A DNA stretch of 64,000 bases from Chloroflexota bacterium (GCA_016234535.1 JACRBH010000199.1:1-64000); one strand, 5' to 3'; positions 44,250-54,312 are shown, numbered from the stretch's first letter. Numbers and translations are program-made. Notes: a model not told the origin generated them from the sequence alone.

Positions 44250-44287
44250 TGGCCTGACTTACACGGGTCGGATTACCAATCCGACCT
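44236..44287. repeat. REP palindromes, right flank of Y1 transposase
   Basis: gtaagtcgggc-tgat-ggcctgacttac followed by ggtcggatt-acc-aatccgacc. Confidence 0.85.
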
Positions 44288-44290
44288 ACT

Positions 44291-45085
44291 TTAATCCGCC
44301 ACAAGACGATAGCCCAGTCCGCGCACGTTGATCAAATAATTTGGCGCGCGCGCATCCTTTTCGATTGCCTGGCGCAGTTGATGGATGTGCCATTTGGTTA
44401 ATTCCTGCGCCTCGCGCGCGTCTGCGTGATAGCCTTGTGCTTCGGTGACGAGGGTTTGATAGTCCACCGCGTTTGGCGAATGACGCGCCAGCACCAGCAA
44501 ATAATCGAAAGATGTGGGCGGCAAATTGATAATGCGCTCGCCGATGTTCAAACGCCGCGCATGAAGATCGATTACCATCACACCGCGTTTCAGGAAACGC
44601 TCTGTGGAAGGATTGACTGTCGCCGCTTCCACGCTTTCACTGTTTTCCAAATTTTTAAGTTCAGTTTGCAATGACTCGATCTGCATTGCGATCTCACGCT
44701 TGCGCTTTTCTTTTTGCTGGGCGGCAAGAATCACCCTGGTCCTTTCGATGATGATTTCAGGCTTAAGCGGTTTCAACAAATAATCGGTTGCGCCGCGCCG
44801 TAACGCTTCCACTGCCGAACTCAGATCGGGCTGGGCGGTGAACAGGATGACGGGTAATGTTGGGTAATTGGCATGAATCACATTGAGGACATCCAGCCCG
44901 CTTAGCCCGGGCATTCGCAGGTCCATATATGCCATGTCGAAATTGGAGCTTTGTAAATAAGCGAGTCCCTGTTCGCCGTTTTCGGCGGTGGTCACTTCAA
45001 AGCCGGCTTGCTGTAAAACACGCGCCAGTGTTTTACGCAATACGGGTTCATCATCGATGATCAAAATGTGTCCGCTGATTTTCAT
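44291..45085 (-). CDS. Response regulator with OmpR-type winged-helix output domain
   Basis: ILIIDDEPVLRKTLARVLQQAGFEV, MAYMDLRMPGLSGLDVL, and C-terminal TKWHIHQLRQAIEKDARAPNYLINVRGLGYRLVA; start MKISGHIL at 45085. Confidence 0.94.
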   Translation of the reverse strand: MKISGHILIIDDEPVLRKTLARVLQQAGFEVTTAENGEQGLAYLQSSNFDMAYMDLRMPGLSGLDVLNVIHANYPTLPVILFTAQPDLSSAVEALRRGATDYLLKPLKPEIIIERTRVILAAQQKEKRKREIAMQIESLQTELKNLENSESVEAATVNPSTERFLKRGVMVIDLHARRLNIGERIINLPPTSFDYLLVLARHSPNAVDYQTLVTEAQGYHADAREAQELTKWHIHQLRQAIEKDARAPNYLINVRGLGYRLVAD

Positions 45086-47751
45086 GCTCTTTCCCTCGTT
45101 CCACAGGGCAGCCACACGCTGAAGGTGGCGCCGCCCTGCGGGTTGTTTTCGGCCTGAATGCGTCCGCGATGTTTGACGATGATATCGTAGGTGATGGTTA
45201 AACCGAGACCGGTGCCGCTCTCCTTGTTGGTTACGAAGGCGTCGAAGATGTTGGGCAAAATGGAGTAGTCAATGCCTTTGCCGTTATCGCTTACTTTTAA
45301 CAGGATTTCATCTGCTTCCTTCAAGCATTGGGTGGATACAATTAGACGTCCACCGGTTGTCATGGCTTCCACGGCATTTATAAGCAGATTAAGCAATACC
45401 TGCCTGATCTGATCCGACAGGCCTTGAATGGCTGGCAGGTTGGGTTCAGGGTGAAACTCAAAGGATATTTCGTTATGACGCAAGTGTGTGGCGATCAACG
45501 CATAAACGTCTTCGATGAGATCGTTGACCTGCGTCGGTTGAAAATCCTCGATTTGAGCAGGGCGATAGGTGGCGCGCAGGCGGGCGATCAACGCCGCCAT
45601 GCGCTCCGATTCTGAAAGCACAATGTCAAGGTCCTGTTTCCCCTGTGGAGAGATTCCCTTTTCCTCTCTCAAGAGAAAGAGCGCGTTTTGGATGGCCTGC
45701 AAAGGATTGTTCAATTCATGTGAAACAGAAGCAAGCAGCCGCCCCATGGTGGTGAGACGTTCGTTTTGTACCAGTTGATCGCGCATGGTTTTTTCCGTTT
45801 GCAATGAGGTCTGCAAGTTGGCATACAGGTTTGCTTTATGCAGGGCAATGGCAAGCTGGTTTGCTACTGCGCTGACCAGTTGTATATCGCGCTGGGACAG
45901 GGTTGCGGGCGGCACTTGTTGAATATCCAGCAGGCCGAGGATGCGTCCCTCTATTTTTACGGGCACGGTCAGTTCCGATTTTGTGTCTGGCAGGAGCGGA
46001 GTTCGCACAAAGGAGAACAGCCTGTCCACGTCGTTTGTAAAGAAGGGCGCGTCTGTTTCGGCGGTATAGCCTACAACACCTTCCCCGGCGCGCAGACGAT
46101 AGCCCTGTACCATCAATTGCCTGCCGATCTCGCCGCTTCCCGCGCGCAGGATGAAGTCGCCGGTCTCAGGTTCTACAACGTAAATTTGTACGTGATAATA
46201 GCCAAAATTCTTTTTCAGCAATTCCACTACATCTTGTAATAATTCCTGCGGATCGAGCGATGCAACCAATCCCTGATTGATGTGATAAAGGGCATTCGTC
46301 TCGTTCAGCGCTTGCTGAGTGCTTTCAAGCAAATGCGCGTTTTCGATGGCGACTGCGGCCTCGGTTCCCAATGCCTTGAGCAAATCGGCTTCGCCTTCCG
46401 AGAAGGCATTCGTATCCTTGCTTTGAACGCTGATTGTCCCGATCTGCTTTCCCTTGATTTGGATGGGAGCCACAAGCAGGGAACGATAGCCGGGTTCATT
46501 GCCCATGCTCACGAAGCGCGGATCGTTTTTTATATCTGCAACATTGATCGTGACTCCCTCCTTGATGACTTGCCCGGCAATGCCTTCCCCCAATTGCATT
46601 TTGAATTGATTCCTGCTTTGCTCATCATCATCGCTAAAACCCAGCGCGGCCTGTGAGATTAACGCATCCTCCTCATTATCAAGCAGATGGATTACAGCCT
46701 GTTCTGTGTGGGGGATTAATTCGCGCGCCGACTCGACGATCAGTTGCAGGACGGTGTTTGGACCGGTGCGTTCAGTCTCGCTCAGGGCACGCCCGATCCT
46801 GGCGAGTGCGTTTGTCTCTTTAAGCCGCTTTTGAATCTCCACTTCCTGCTGGACAGTCCATAGAACAAGCGCAATTTGATCGGTGGCCTGTTGCGCTTCA
46901 TAAAGCTCTTCAGATGTGAACTGGCGCGGGGTGTTATATGCCAGAACCGTTGCGCCTAATTTGTGCCCTTGTGTTATATAAGGAATACAGAGCGCAGATT
47001 TGACTGGAAATGAAAATTCCCTGGGAAGAGCGAGACTGGCGGCGTATTGTGAGCCTGGCACATCATTTATAACCAGGATACGCCCGTCCTGCAATGCTGA
47101 CTCGGTTATGGCGGATACAATTGATTCCATCGCAGCATCGGAAGAGTCCTGTTCCGGCCAAATAGTGGATGTGATGAGGATTGCCTTTTCCTGTATCACA
47201 TCCCAACGAACGAGATAGCCATAGTCAGCGATAAATAAGTTTACGAGATGAGTTAGCAGGGAATAATATTTATCGCCGGGTCTTTTATTATTTAGAATAT
47301 CGCTGGTTGTTATTTTAAGCAGGGTGAGATATCGTTCCCGGGTGCGCAATTGGGTTTCGACCCGTGAGCTTTCTTCGAGACTGTATCTCAGCCGCCCGGC
47401 AACCGCGCCGATGAGAAGAAGCATGGTAAAACCAACAAATTGACCGCCCCAAACTTTTTCATTCAGGGAATATCCCCCAACCACGGTAATGAGAAAATAA
47501 TTGGTAATAATCAATGCCAGGCTGCTGCTTATTCCCCCCGCCACTCCAAAATACCAGCCTGCCGCCGCTACAACAAACCCGCTTAATATCGTAATTGGGC
47601 TTCCAATAACCGGCAACAGCAGAATTACACCGAGTAAATATGCGGCTGACAGCCCGAGAAAAATCCCCCACTTCATGAGAGGCGACTGGGATTTTGAGAA
47701 CATTCCCATTATTGTAGCATCCTCAGAATTGGGGGGTTTCATTCGCAACAA
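45082..47751 (-). CDS. Membrane multi-GAF sensor histidine kinase
   Basis: ORF 889 aa; N-terminal TM region, GAF domains, HisKA (MGRLLASVSHELNNPLQAIQNALFLL), HATPase (VSDNGKGIDYSILPNIFDAFVTNKESGTGLGLTI). Start may be the internal MGMFSKS (47706). Confidence 0.94.
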   Translation of the reverse strand: MLRMKPPNSEDATIMGMFSKSQSPLMKWGIFLGLSAAYLLGVILLLPVIGSPITILSGFVVAAAGWYFGVAGGISSSLALIITNYFLITVVGGYSLNEKVWGGQFVGFTMLLLIGAVAGRLRYSLEESSRVETQLRTRERYLTLLKITTSDILNNKRPGDKYYSLLTHLVNLFIADYGYLVRWDVIQEKAILITSTIWPEQDSSDAAMESIVSAITESALQDGRILVINDVPGSQYAASLALPREFSFPVKSALCIPYITQGHKLGATVLAYNTPRQFTSEELYEAQQATDQIALVLWTVQQEVEIQKRLKETNALARIGRALSETERTGPNTVLQLIVESARELIPHTEQAVIHLLDNEEDALISQAALGFSDDDEQSRNQFKMQLGEGIAGQVIKEGVTINVADIKNDPRFVSMGNEPGYRSLLVAPIQIKGKQIGTISVQSKDTNAFSEGEADLLKALGTEAAVAIENAHLLESTQQALNETNALYHINQGLVASLDPQELLQDVVELLKKNFGYYHVQIYVVEPETGDFILRAGSGEIGRQLMVQGYRLRAGEGVVGYTAETDAPFFTNDVDRLFSFVRTPLLPDTKSELTVPVKIEGRILGLLDIQQVPPATLSQRDIQLVSAVANQLAIALHKANLYANLQTSLQTEKTMRDQLVQNERLTTMGRLLASVSHELNNPLQAIQNALFLLREEKGISPQGKQDLDIVLSESERMAALIARLRATYRPAQIEDFQPTQVNDLIEDVYALIATHLRHNEISFEFHPEPNLPAIQGLSDQIRQVLLNLLINAVEAMTTGGRLIVSTQCLKEADEILLKVSDNGKGIDYSILPNIFDAFVTNKESGTGLGLTITYDIIVKHRGRIQAENNPQGGATFSVWLPCGTRERA

Positions 47752-47766
47752 CCTTGCAAGGAAGGT

Positions 47767-49296
47767 CTACTTGGCGTATTCCGTGGCTCGCGTTTCCCTT
47801 ATGACCGTCACACGGATCTGGCCGGGATATTGCATTGTCTCCTCGATCTTCTTGGCAATATCGCGCGCCAATCTTGCAGATGATAAATCGTCAATTTGAT
47901 CCGGCTTGACTAGGATTCGGACTTCGCGTCCCGCCTGAATGGCGAAAGCCTGCTGCACGCCTTCAAATGACATGGACATTTCCTCGAGCGAGCGGATGCG
48001 TTTGATGTAGGCTTCGAGGTCTTCGCGACGTGCGCCCGGCCGCGCACCGGAGATCGCGTCTGCCGCTTCGGCGATGACCGCTTCAACAGTATCCTGATCA
48101 ATTTCATGGTGGTGCGAAGCGATTGCATTGACCACGATCGGGTTGACGCCATACCGTTTGCAAAATTCCGCGCCCAGGCCGGCGTGCGTGCCATCCTGAT
48201 TGTGATCCATGGCTTTGCCAATATCATGCAGGAAACCACCTTGTTTGGAGAGCTCGATATTTGCGCCGAGTTCTGCTGCAAGAATGCCGGCGAGTTTGGA
48301 AACTTCCACTGCATGTGCGAGCTGATTTTGACCATAGGAAGTGCGGAACTTTAAACGTCCCATCATGCGCAGGACTTCGATGTGCAGGCCGGTAACGTTG
48401 GCTTCATACGCCGCCTGTTCGCCCGATTCGTTGATGATCTTTTCGACGGCCTTGGTTTCATCTTCCACGATCTTTTCGATGTGCGCGGGATGAATGCGGC
48501 CATCCAGAATTAATTTTGATAATGCGCGGCGGCCAATTTCACGGCGCACCGAGTCGAAGCAGGAGACGGTGACTGAATCGGGAGTATCGTCCACGATCAC
48601 ATCCACGCCCGCAGCCTGTTCAAATGCCTTGATGTTGCGCCCGTTGCGGCCGACGATGCGTCCCTTCATCTCTTCGCTTGGCAGGGTGACAACGGCGCGG
48701 GTCACTTCAGCCACGTGCTCGGATGCCACGCGCTGGATCGCGTCTGCGATCAACTTGCGGGCGCGCTTCTCGCCTTCTTCACGCGCTTCGGCTTCGATCT
48801 GGCGAATGATGCGTGCCATGTCGCCGCGCGCTTCCTTTTCAACCGCGGCAAACAGATCCTTGCGCGCTTCATCCTGAGTCATGTTTGCGACCTGCTCAAG
48901 TTTTTTGAATTGATCTTCGTACAGCTTGTCTATCTCGTTGGCGCGCTTGTCAACCTGTGACTGGCGTTTGTTCAGCGTTTGTTCGCGCTGTTCGATCTTG
49001 TCGAAGCGGCTGTCGAGTTCGCCGCGGCGTTTGTCCAATCGTTCTGTTTCGCGGTTCAGTTCGATGCGGCGTTCCTTCATTTCCGCTTCTGCGGCCTGGA
49101 CGATCTTGGTGGCGTTTTCACGCGAACCGCTTTCGATCAAGCGTGCCTGAGAATTCGCCGCTTTCAAAATATCATCGGCTTTTTCCTGTTTCGCTTTTGC
49201 GGCGCGCTCAGCTTGATAGCGATGGAAAAAATATCCTGCGGCAACGCCTATGATCAGCGTTAGTAATTCTATAAAAATAGTAATAATCGGAGTCAT
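47767..49296 (-). CDS. rny: Ribonuclease Y
   Basis: ORF 509 aa; N-terminal TM + coiled coil, KH (GRIVGRNGRNIKAFEQAAGVDVIVDDTPDSVTVSCFD), HD (GGFLHDIGKAMDHNQDGTHAGLGAEF). Confidence 0.97.
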   Translation of the reverse strand: MTPIITIFIELLTLIIGVAAGYFFHRYQAERAAKAKQEKADDILKAANSQARLIESGSRENATKIVQAAEAEMKERRIELNRETERLDKRRGELDSRFDKIEQREQTLNKRQSQVDKRANEIDKLYEDQFKKLEQVANMTQDEARKDLFAAVEKEARGDMARIIRQIEAEAREEGEKRARKLIADAIQRVASEHVAEVTRAVVTLPSEEMKGRIVGRNGRNIKAFEQAAGVDVIVDDTPDSVTVSCFDSVRREIGRRALSKLILDGRIHPAHIEKIVEDETKAVEKIINESGEQAAYEANVTGLHIEVLRMMGRLKFRTSYGQNQLAHAVEVSKLAGILAAELGANIELSKQGGFLHDIGKAMDHNQDGTHAGLGAEFCKRYGVNPIVVNAIASHHHEIDQDTVEAVIAEAADAISGARPGARREDLEAYIKRIRSLEEMSMSFEGVQQAFAIQAGREVRILVKPDQIDDLSSARLARDIAKKIEETMQYPGQIRVTVIRETRATEYAK

Positions 49297-49946
49297 GGTA
49301 TGTCCTTGTCTTCGTAAGGTTGCGCATCGGCATTTGTTTCGTTCCAGATCCTGGATACGACGGGCGCGATGGTGGAATATGAGAATCCACGACGGGCAAG
49401 GAACTCACTCAACTTTTTACGAAACTCGCTCCACTCCTGACCTTTGAATCGGGTCGCTCGTTTCAAGCCTGCTTCGTAGGCGAGGGCTTCTTCGTCCACC
49501 TCGGACAGAGATGCCTGTATCGCTTCATTGTTAAGTCCCTTTTGGCGTAATTCGATCTCCAATGCTCGTTTGCTGCGCGGGCGGAATGTATTTCGATTTT
49601 CCACCCACATATGGGCAAATTGATTGTCGTCTGCAAGCCTGGCTTGTTTGAGACGTTCGAGAGTTTCCGCTATGATCGTCTCCGGAATTTCATGCTTGCC
49701 TAGGTTTTGTCGTATTTCCTTTTCGGAGCGGGCGCGATAGCTAAGGAAGAGCATGGCTTGTTGATAGGCGCGTTCGCGCGTATCGTCTGCCTGTAACTTT
49801 TCCATCTTTTCTTCACTTAATACATCGCCTGTTTTCAGCCACGCGGCCGTGATGCGCGCCAGCCCGAAGGCAAACTCTCCATCGAGGTAAATGTTCACCC
49901 GGTTGGTTTTGTTCTTTTGGGTAGTGATGGCGGTTATCTTTTTCAT
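49293..49946 (-). CDS. recX: Regulatory protein RecX
   Basis: MKKITAITTQKNKTNRVNIYLDGEFAFGL, AYQQAMLFLSYRARSEKEIRQNLGKHEIPETIIAETLERLKQARLADDNQFAHMWVENR; start trimmed to 49946. Confidence 0.9.
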   Translation of the reverse strand: MKKITAITTQKNKTNRVNIYLDGEFAFGLARITAAWLKTGDVLSEEKMEKLQADDTRERAYQQAMLFLSYRARSEKEIRQNLGKHEIPETIIAETLERLKQARLADDNQFAHMWVENRNTFRPRSKRALEIELRQKGLNNEAIQASLSEVDEEALAYEAGLKRATRFKGQEWSEFRKKLSEFLARRGFSYSTIAPVVSRIWNETNADAQPYEDKDIP

Positions 49947-49958
49947 GATTAAAAGTTC

Positions 49959-50001
49959 ACAGCCAAGGCTTCCGATCCTTTCAGGTCGGCCCTGGCTGTG
50001 A
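49959..50001 (-). other. Hairpin in recX leader
   Basis: cacagccaaggcttccgatcctttcaggtcggccctggctgtg, just upstream of the recX ATG. Confidence 0.55.
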
Positions 50002-50059
50002 GAAATGTCTGGGTTGGCTGAGCAGTCTCCAGGTCCCGTTTGAAGCGGATGGAGATAGT

Positions 50060-50194
50060 TCAAGGTAAATGACGGTTTATGTCATGTACAGCACAGTAAT
50101 AGGGGGTGAAGCCAGTCTTCGTCTCAAAAAAATGTCCTAAATAGACTTCACAAAATAACTCCACGCCTTTGGCGGGGGAGTGATCGTGCACCAT
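50060..50194 (-). CDS. Putative small ORF (44 aa) upstream of recX
   Basis: MVHDHSPAKGVELFCEVYLGHFFETKTGFTPYYCAVHDINRHLP*; protein-like composition, but start and homology unverified. Confidence 0.3.
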   Translation of the reverse strand: MVHDHSPAKGVELFCEVYLGHFFETKTGFTPYYCAVHDINRHLP

Positions 50195-50260
50195 TTTCCA
50201 GTCAGTTTCAAGCAAGGCCGTGAGCGGCGGAAGTTTCTTAATAAATCCCTAAGGATTTTC

Positions 50261-50295
50261 TGAATTATACATGAATTTCAAGAATTGTTAACATT
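50261..50295 (-). promoter_or_regulatory. Possible sigma70-like promoter driving leader-recX-rny
   Basis: On minus strand: gttaacaattcttgaaattcatgtataat (TTAACA, about 16 nt, TATAAT). Confidence 0.35.
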
Positions 50296-50479
50296 CCGGG
50301 TTTCCTTCAAACCTGGCGGCGTTGAAGTTGGGCAAAAACACAGTTTATGGAGTCGGAGCACTTTTTTGTGTGTGATAAAATTTGTTCTGTATTATGGTAT
50401 GGAAAGTAACATTGCTTAATCTTCGATTTGTACGCATTTTGAGTATTTCATACAAATTATTCATTATACGGAGGTAACA

Positions 50480-52444
50480 ATGACTGATCAAATGCCTGAG
50501 TTGGGGGAGAATATCAGGAACATTCGGCGCTTCTTTACTTTTCTAGGCATCTATTTTCTCCTGGTCAGCCAATTTTTGATTTTTTCAAACCCGATAATTG
50601 ATAACGTGGTAATTCCCCCCTACACATGGCTGGCCGTTTTCGGCGTGGTAATTTTGATGGTGGGTCAACTAATTCGCCCGGTCTTATTTTTACAAAAAAT
50701 ATCCACCTGGTTCATTTTTCAGGAAAGAGTATTTTGGATATTGGCCTCATTCATGCTGTCTCTTTTGGCGGCCGGGGCAACTGTAAATTTTATGCTGTTT
50801 ACCCGTGTTAATTACATTCCTGTGATTACGATCTGGCTGCTGAGCGCCGCGGCTTATGTTTTTGCGTTTTTCGATGTGTCCCTTGAGACAAGTATTGTGC
50901 TTGCATGGATAAAAAAGAATCGCAACGAGATTTTTTGCGTGTCTGTTGTGGCTTTGTTTGCTGCCTGGCTTCGCCTTTATCGGCTGGGAGAGATTCCACG
51001 CATCTTGGATGGCGATGAAGGGTTGATTGGTCTTGCGGCCCAGTCGACAATTAGTGATTTGCTTGCCAATCCCTTTTCTCTATGGGAAAACTTTGGCGCC
51101 ATGTATTTGCAAATAATCAACCTTTCCATAAGAATTTTTGGAGTCAATGCTTTTGCACTACGATTGGTGCCGGCCATTGGGGGGATACTGGCTATTCCGT
51201 CACTATATCTTTTGTCACGCTGGATCGGTGGGCGAAGCATTGCCTTAATCACGGTCATCATCCTGGCTTTCTCACATTCACACATCCATTTCAGTCGTAT
51301 CGCTTCTGTCGCGTATATTCATGGGACCTGGCTCGTGCCTCTTGAGCTTTATTTTTTGATTAGCGGTTTGGAAAAAAAGGAATCCTGGAGAACAGCCGTC
51401 AGCGGCATTCTGTTGGCGATACACTTTTCGGTATATCTGACCTCCCAGGTCATTATGGCGCTTGTGCTGGTTTATATGCTGATCGCATTTCTGTTTTATC
51501 GCCCATGGTTCAAGCCCCGCTTAACCCAGGCTGTGGTTTTTTGGGGTGGTTTCCTGATTACCATCCTGCCGTCGGCATTTTATATATACCTCAGCCCCAA
51601 TGAATTTCTCGATAGAATGGCGCAGAACGGCACGTTTCAATCCGGCTGGCTTGAAAATACCATGCAGTTGACAGGTCAAAGCGCCATTGAAATCCTGTTC
51701 GGACGATTTATGCATGCCTTCCTTTCATTGACCTATTATCCGGCTGTTGATTTTTATGGTTCTCCAGCGCCTATGATGAGCATGGTCTCCAGCACCATGT
51801 TTCTGTTTGGGCTTGCCATCGCATTGTGGCGGATTCGAAACCCTGCCTACCTGCTTTTGAATGGTTATTTTTGGGCGTCCACGTTTTCAGTGGGAATATT
51901 TGCCATCCCTCCATCTGCAGATTCCTATCGTATGTTAATGGCTCTGCCCCCGGCACTTCTTATGGCAGCTTTAGGGCTTGAGCGGATTCTTGAAATGTTG
52001 ACATTGGATCCAAAGAGTTCGCGCACTGCTTATATGTTTTCTGTCTCAGCCATTCTGGCCAGCCTGCTTGCTTTTAACATATGGACATATTACGGTGATT
52101 TTGCCGGTCGCTGCCGGTTTGGCGGCGACCTTATTGGGCGTTTTGCATCCTATCTCGGCGGTTACGTTAAAACTATAGATAATGAATTGCCGGTCTACCT
52201 GCTAAGTAACAGCTCGTATTTTTATGGCAGCCACGGCTCAACAGATTATCTGGGCGAGAGCAGAAAGATAACGAACTTTCCAGACCCAATTGATACGTTG
52301 AATCCAGTCCATGGAGAAACCATCATCGCGAGCCCGGAGCGCATTTCCGAATTGGAAGACTGGGCGCGAGCCCATCCCGGCGGCGAACTTCGTTATCAGT
52401 ATGATTGCAGCAATACCATTTTGCTGGCATATCGGGTCCCTTAG
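50480..52444 (+). CDS. Glycosyltransferase family 39 / PMT-like membrane protein
   Basis: ORF 654 aa; many TM segments; RLYRLGEIPRILDGDEGLIGLAAQ (PMT-2-like DxE loop). Confidence 0.85.
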   Translation: MTDQMPELGENIRNIRRFFTFLGIYFLLVSQFLIFSNPIIDNVVIPPYTWLAVFGVVILMVGQLIRPVLFLQKISTWFIFQERVFWILASFMLSLLAAGATVNFMLFTRVNYIPVITIWLLSAAAYVFAFFDVSLETSIVLAWIKKNRNEIFCVSVVALFAAWLRLYRLGEIPRILDGDEGLIGLAAQSTISDLLANPFSLWENFGAMYLQIINLSIRIFGVNAFALRLVPAIGGILAIPSLYLLSRWIGGRSIALITVIILAFSHSHIHFSRIASVAYIHGTWLVPLELYFLISGLEKKESWRTAVSGILLAIHFSVYLTSQVIMALVLVYMLIAFLFYRPWFKPRLTQAVVFWGGFLITILPSAFYIYLSPNEFLDRMAQNGTFQSGWLENTMQLTGQSAIEILFGRFMHAFLSLTYYPAVDFYGSPAPMMSMVSSTMFLFGLAIALWRIRNPAYLLLNGYFWASTFSVGIFAIPPSADSYRMLMALPPALLMAALGLERILEMLTLDPKSSRTAYMFSVSAILASLLAFNIWTYYGDFAGRCRFGGDLIGRFASYLGGYVKTIDNELPVYLLSNSSYFYGSHGSTDYLGESRKITNFPDPIDTLNPVHGETIIASPERISELEDWARAHPGGELRYQYDCSNTILLAYRVP

Positions 52445-52451
52445 AGGAGAA

Positions 52452-53186
52452 TTGGATCCGAACGAATATGAACTAATGTATCAGGTTGAGGAACGCCATT
52501 GGTGGTATCAGGGAATGGAAGTTGTCACGCGTGCGGTGCTCAATCGCTGGGCACCTATTCCACAACCAAGGATTCTCGATGCAGGCTGTGGAACGGGCGC
52601 AGCCATGACAACCTACCTCGCAGAATATGGAAAGGTGACAGGCGTGGATTTATATCCACAAGCGTTGGATTTCTGCCGCAAGAGAAAAGCTCTCCGCCTT
52701 GTCCGCGCTTCTGTTCTTAACCTGCCGTTTGCTCCTGCTTCCTTTGAGCTTGTCACCAGCTTTGATGTTCTTTACGAGCGGGCTGTCTCCAGTGATGCCG
52801 CAGCCATGACTGAACTTTTCCGCGTACTGACTCCAACCGGACGCATCCTATTGCGCCTGCCCGCCTATGATTGGCTGCGCGGTCAGCACGATAAACGCGT
52901 GCATACAAACCGCCGTTATACAAAAAAACTAGTCAAGGAATTGCTCGAGCAAAGTGGTTTTGTCGTAGAACATCTTTCCTATGCAAATACGTGGCTTTTT
53001 CCTTTGGCTGTGGTAAAAAGACTAGGTGAAAGAATTTTCCCGCCAAAAGATAACCAATCTGATCTTGCAATGAATGCGGGCATATTCAATAATCTTTTGA
53101 AATTTATTCTCGCAAGTGAAGCCCCCTTTGCGGCGCATACCTCCCTGCCTTATGGATTGAGCGTGATTGCGGTGGGCAGAAAATGA
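52452..53186 (+). CDS. Class I SAM-dependent methyltransferase
   Basis: PRILDAGCGTGAAMTTYLAEYGKVTGVDLYPQALDFCRKR; TTG start with agaggaga RBS. Confidence 0.9.
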   Translation: MDPNEYELMYQVEERHWWYQGMEVVTRAVLNRWAPIPQPRILDAGCGTGAAMTTYLAEYGKVTGVDLYPQALDFCRKRKALRLVRASVLNLPFAPASFELVTSFDVLYERAVSSDAAAMTELFRVLTPTGRILLRLPAYDWLRGQHDKRVHTNRRYTKKLVKELLEQSGFVVEHLSYANTWLFPLAVVKRLGERIFPPKDNQSDLAMNAGIFNNLLKFILASEAPFAAHTSLPYGLSVIAVGRK

Positions 53187-53944
53187 CAGGCGTACTGGAA
53201 AACAAAACAGGGCGTAAAAGAGTTTCCAGTATCAGCGCGGTTTTTCCCGCCTACAATGACGGCGGCACAATTGCCAGCATGGTGGCCGCTGCATGGATTG
53301 CATTAAATCAGGTAGCCGAAGATTTTGAGATTATCGTTGTCAATGACGGCAGTTCAGACTATACCTCCGTAATGTTGGAAGAAACAGCCGCCAGATATTC
53401 AGAATTGCGGGTCATTACACATCCTCACAATCAAGGATACGGTGCAGCATTACGTACAGGTTTTTCCTCCGCAACAAAGGACTGGGTTTTTTATACCGAT
53501 GGCGACTCCCAATACAACCCTTTGGAATTAGTTAATCTGGTGGATGCGCTTCACGATAAGGTGGATGTGGTCAATGGATATAAGTTGACCCGCCATGACT
53601 CATGGATGAGAGTCGTGATCGGGAGGGCGTATCACTACTTTGTTAAATTTCTCTTCGGCATTCGCATCCGCGACGTGGATTGTGATTTTCGTTTGATCCC
53701 AAGGCGGATCCTTGAAGAGATTGAATTGAAGAGCGTCAGCGGGGCGATCTGCCTGGAATTGGTAAAAAAAATTCAGGATGCAGGGTATGTATTTGGGGAA
53801 ATCCCGGTCAGTCATTATTCAAGAAAATACGGCGTGTCTCAATTTTTCATCCCCTGGCGAATTGCCCGCACCCTGTACCAGCTTGCAGGTTTGTATTGGA
53901 TGCTTGTGATTCGAAAAGAGCATTTACACAATAAGAAACCATAA
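53183..53944 (+). CDS. Glycosyltransferase family 2 (polyprenyl-phosphate sugar transferase-like)
   Basis: ORF 253 aa; SAVFPAYNDGGTIASMVAAA, IIVVNDGSSDYT, GYGAALRTGF, DWVFYTDGDSQYNPLEL. Confidence 0.94.
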   Translation: MTGVLENKTGRKRVSSISAVFPAYNDGGTIASMVAAAWIALNQVAEDFEIIVVNDGSSDYTSVMLEETAARYSELRVITHPHNQGYGAALRTGFSSATKDWVFYTDGDSQYNPLELVNLVDALHDKVDVVNGYKLTRHDSWMRVVIGRAYHYFVKFLFGIRIRDVDCDFRLIPRRILEEIELKSVSGAICLELVKKIQDAGYVFGEIPVSHYSRKYGVSQFFIPWRIARTLYQLAGLYWMLVIRKEHLHNKKP

Positions 53945-54033
53945 TGGATATTGCGGCCGCATATTTTCACCAAAAAGTTTTGATTACCGGCGGATTGGGT
54001 TTCATTGGGAGACTGTCACTCACAGAACCCTAA
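53944..54033 (+). pseudogene. Truncated NAD-dependent epimerase/dehydratase (SDR) N-terminus
   Basis: MDIAAAYFHQKVLITGGLGFIGRLSLTEP*; Rossmann GGxGFIG motif then abrupt stop; start overlaps the stop of the GT2 gene. Confidence 0.75.
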
Positions 54034-54263
54034 CCCTGATTTCTCGCTCAGGGAAAATGGTAAATCCAGTAAATCACGAATTTGCTTTGGAATGCAGACT
54101 TTTGAGCATAAACAAATTAAGCGAGCATTCCCAATTCCCCTTTTAACGCGCAAGCCGCGAATTGGGCGAATTTTCGCGAACCTTCAAGGACCACTTCGCG
54201 TTAAGGTCTTTTTGCTCGGTTTAATTGTAAAATCGCAATAGTCTTCACTTTTATCCAACCAGG

Positions 54264-54312
54264 TGGACTAAAGTCCGCAATCCATGCAGCCTGCGATTTA
54301 CTGAATTTGCAT
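54264..54312. repeat. 'ggactaaagtccgcaatcc...gatttactgaatttgc' dispersed repeat (copy 1)
   Basis: Similar to 56923-56975, on the other side of maeB. Confidence 0.65.
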
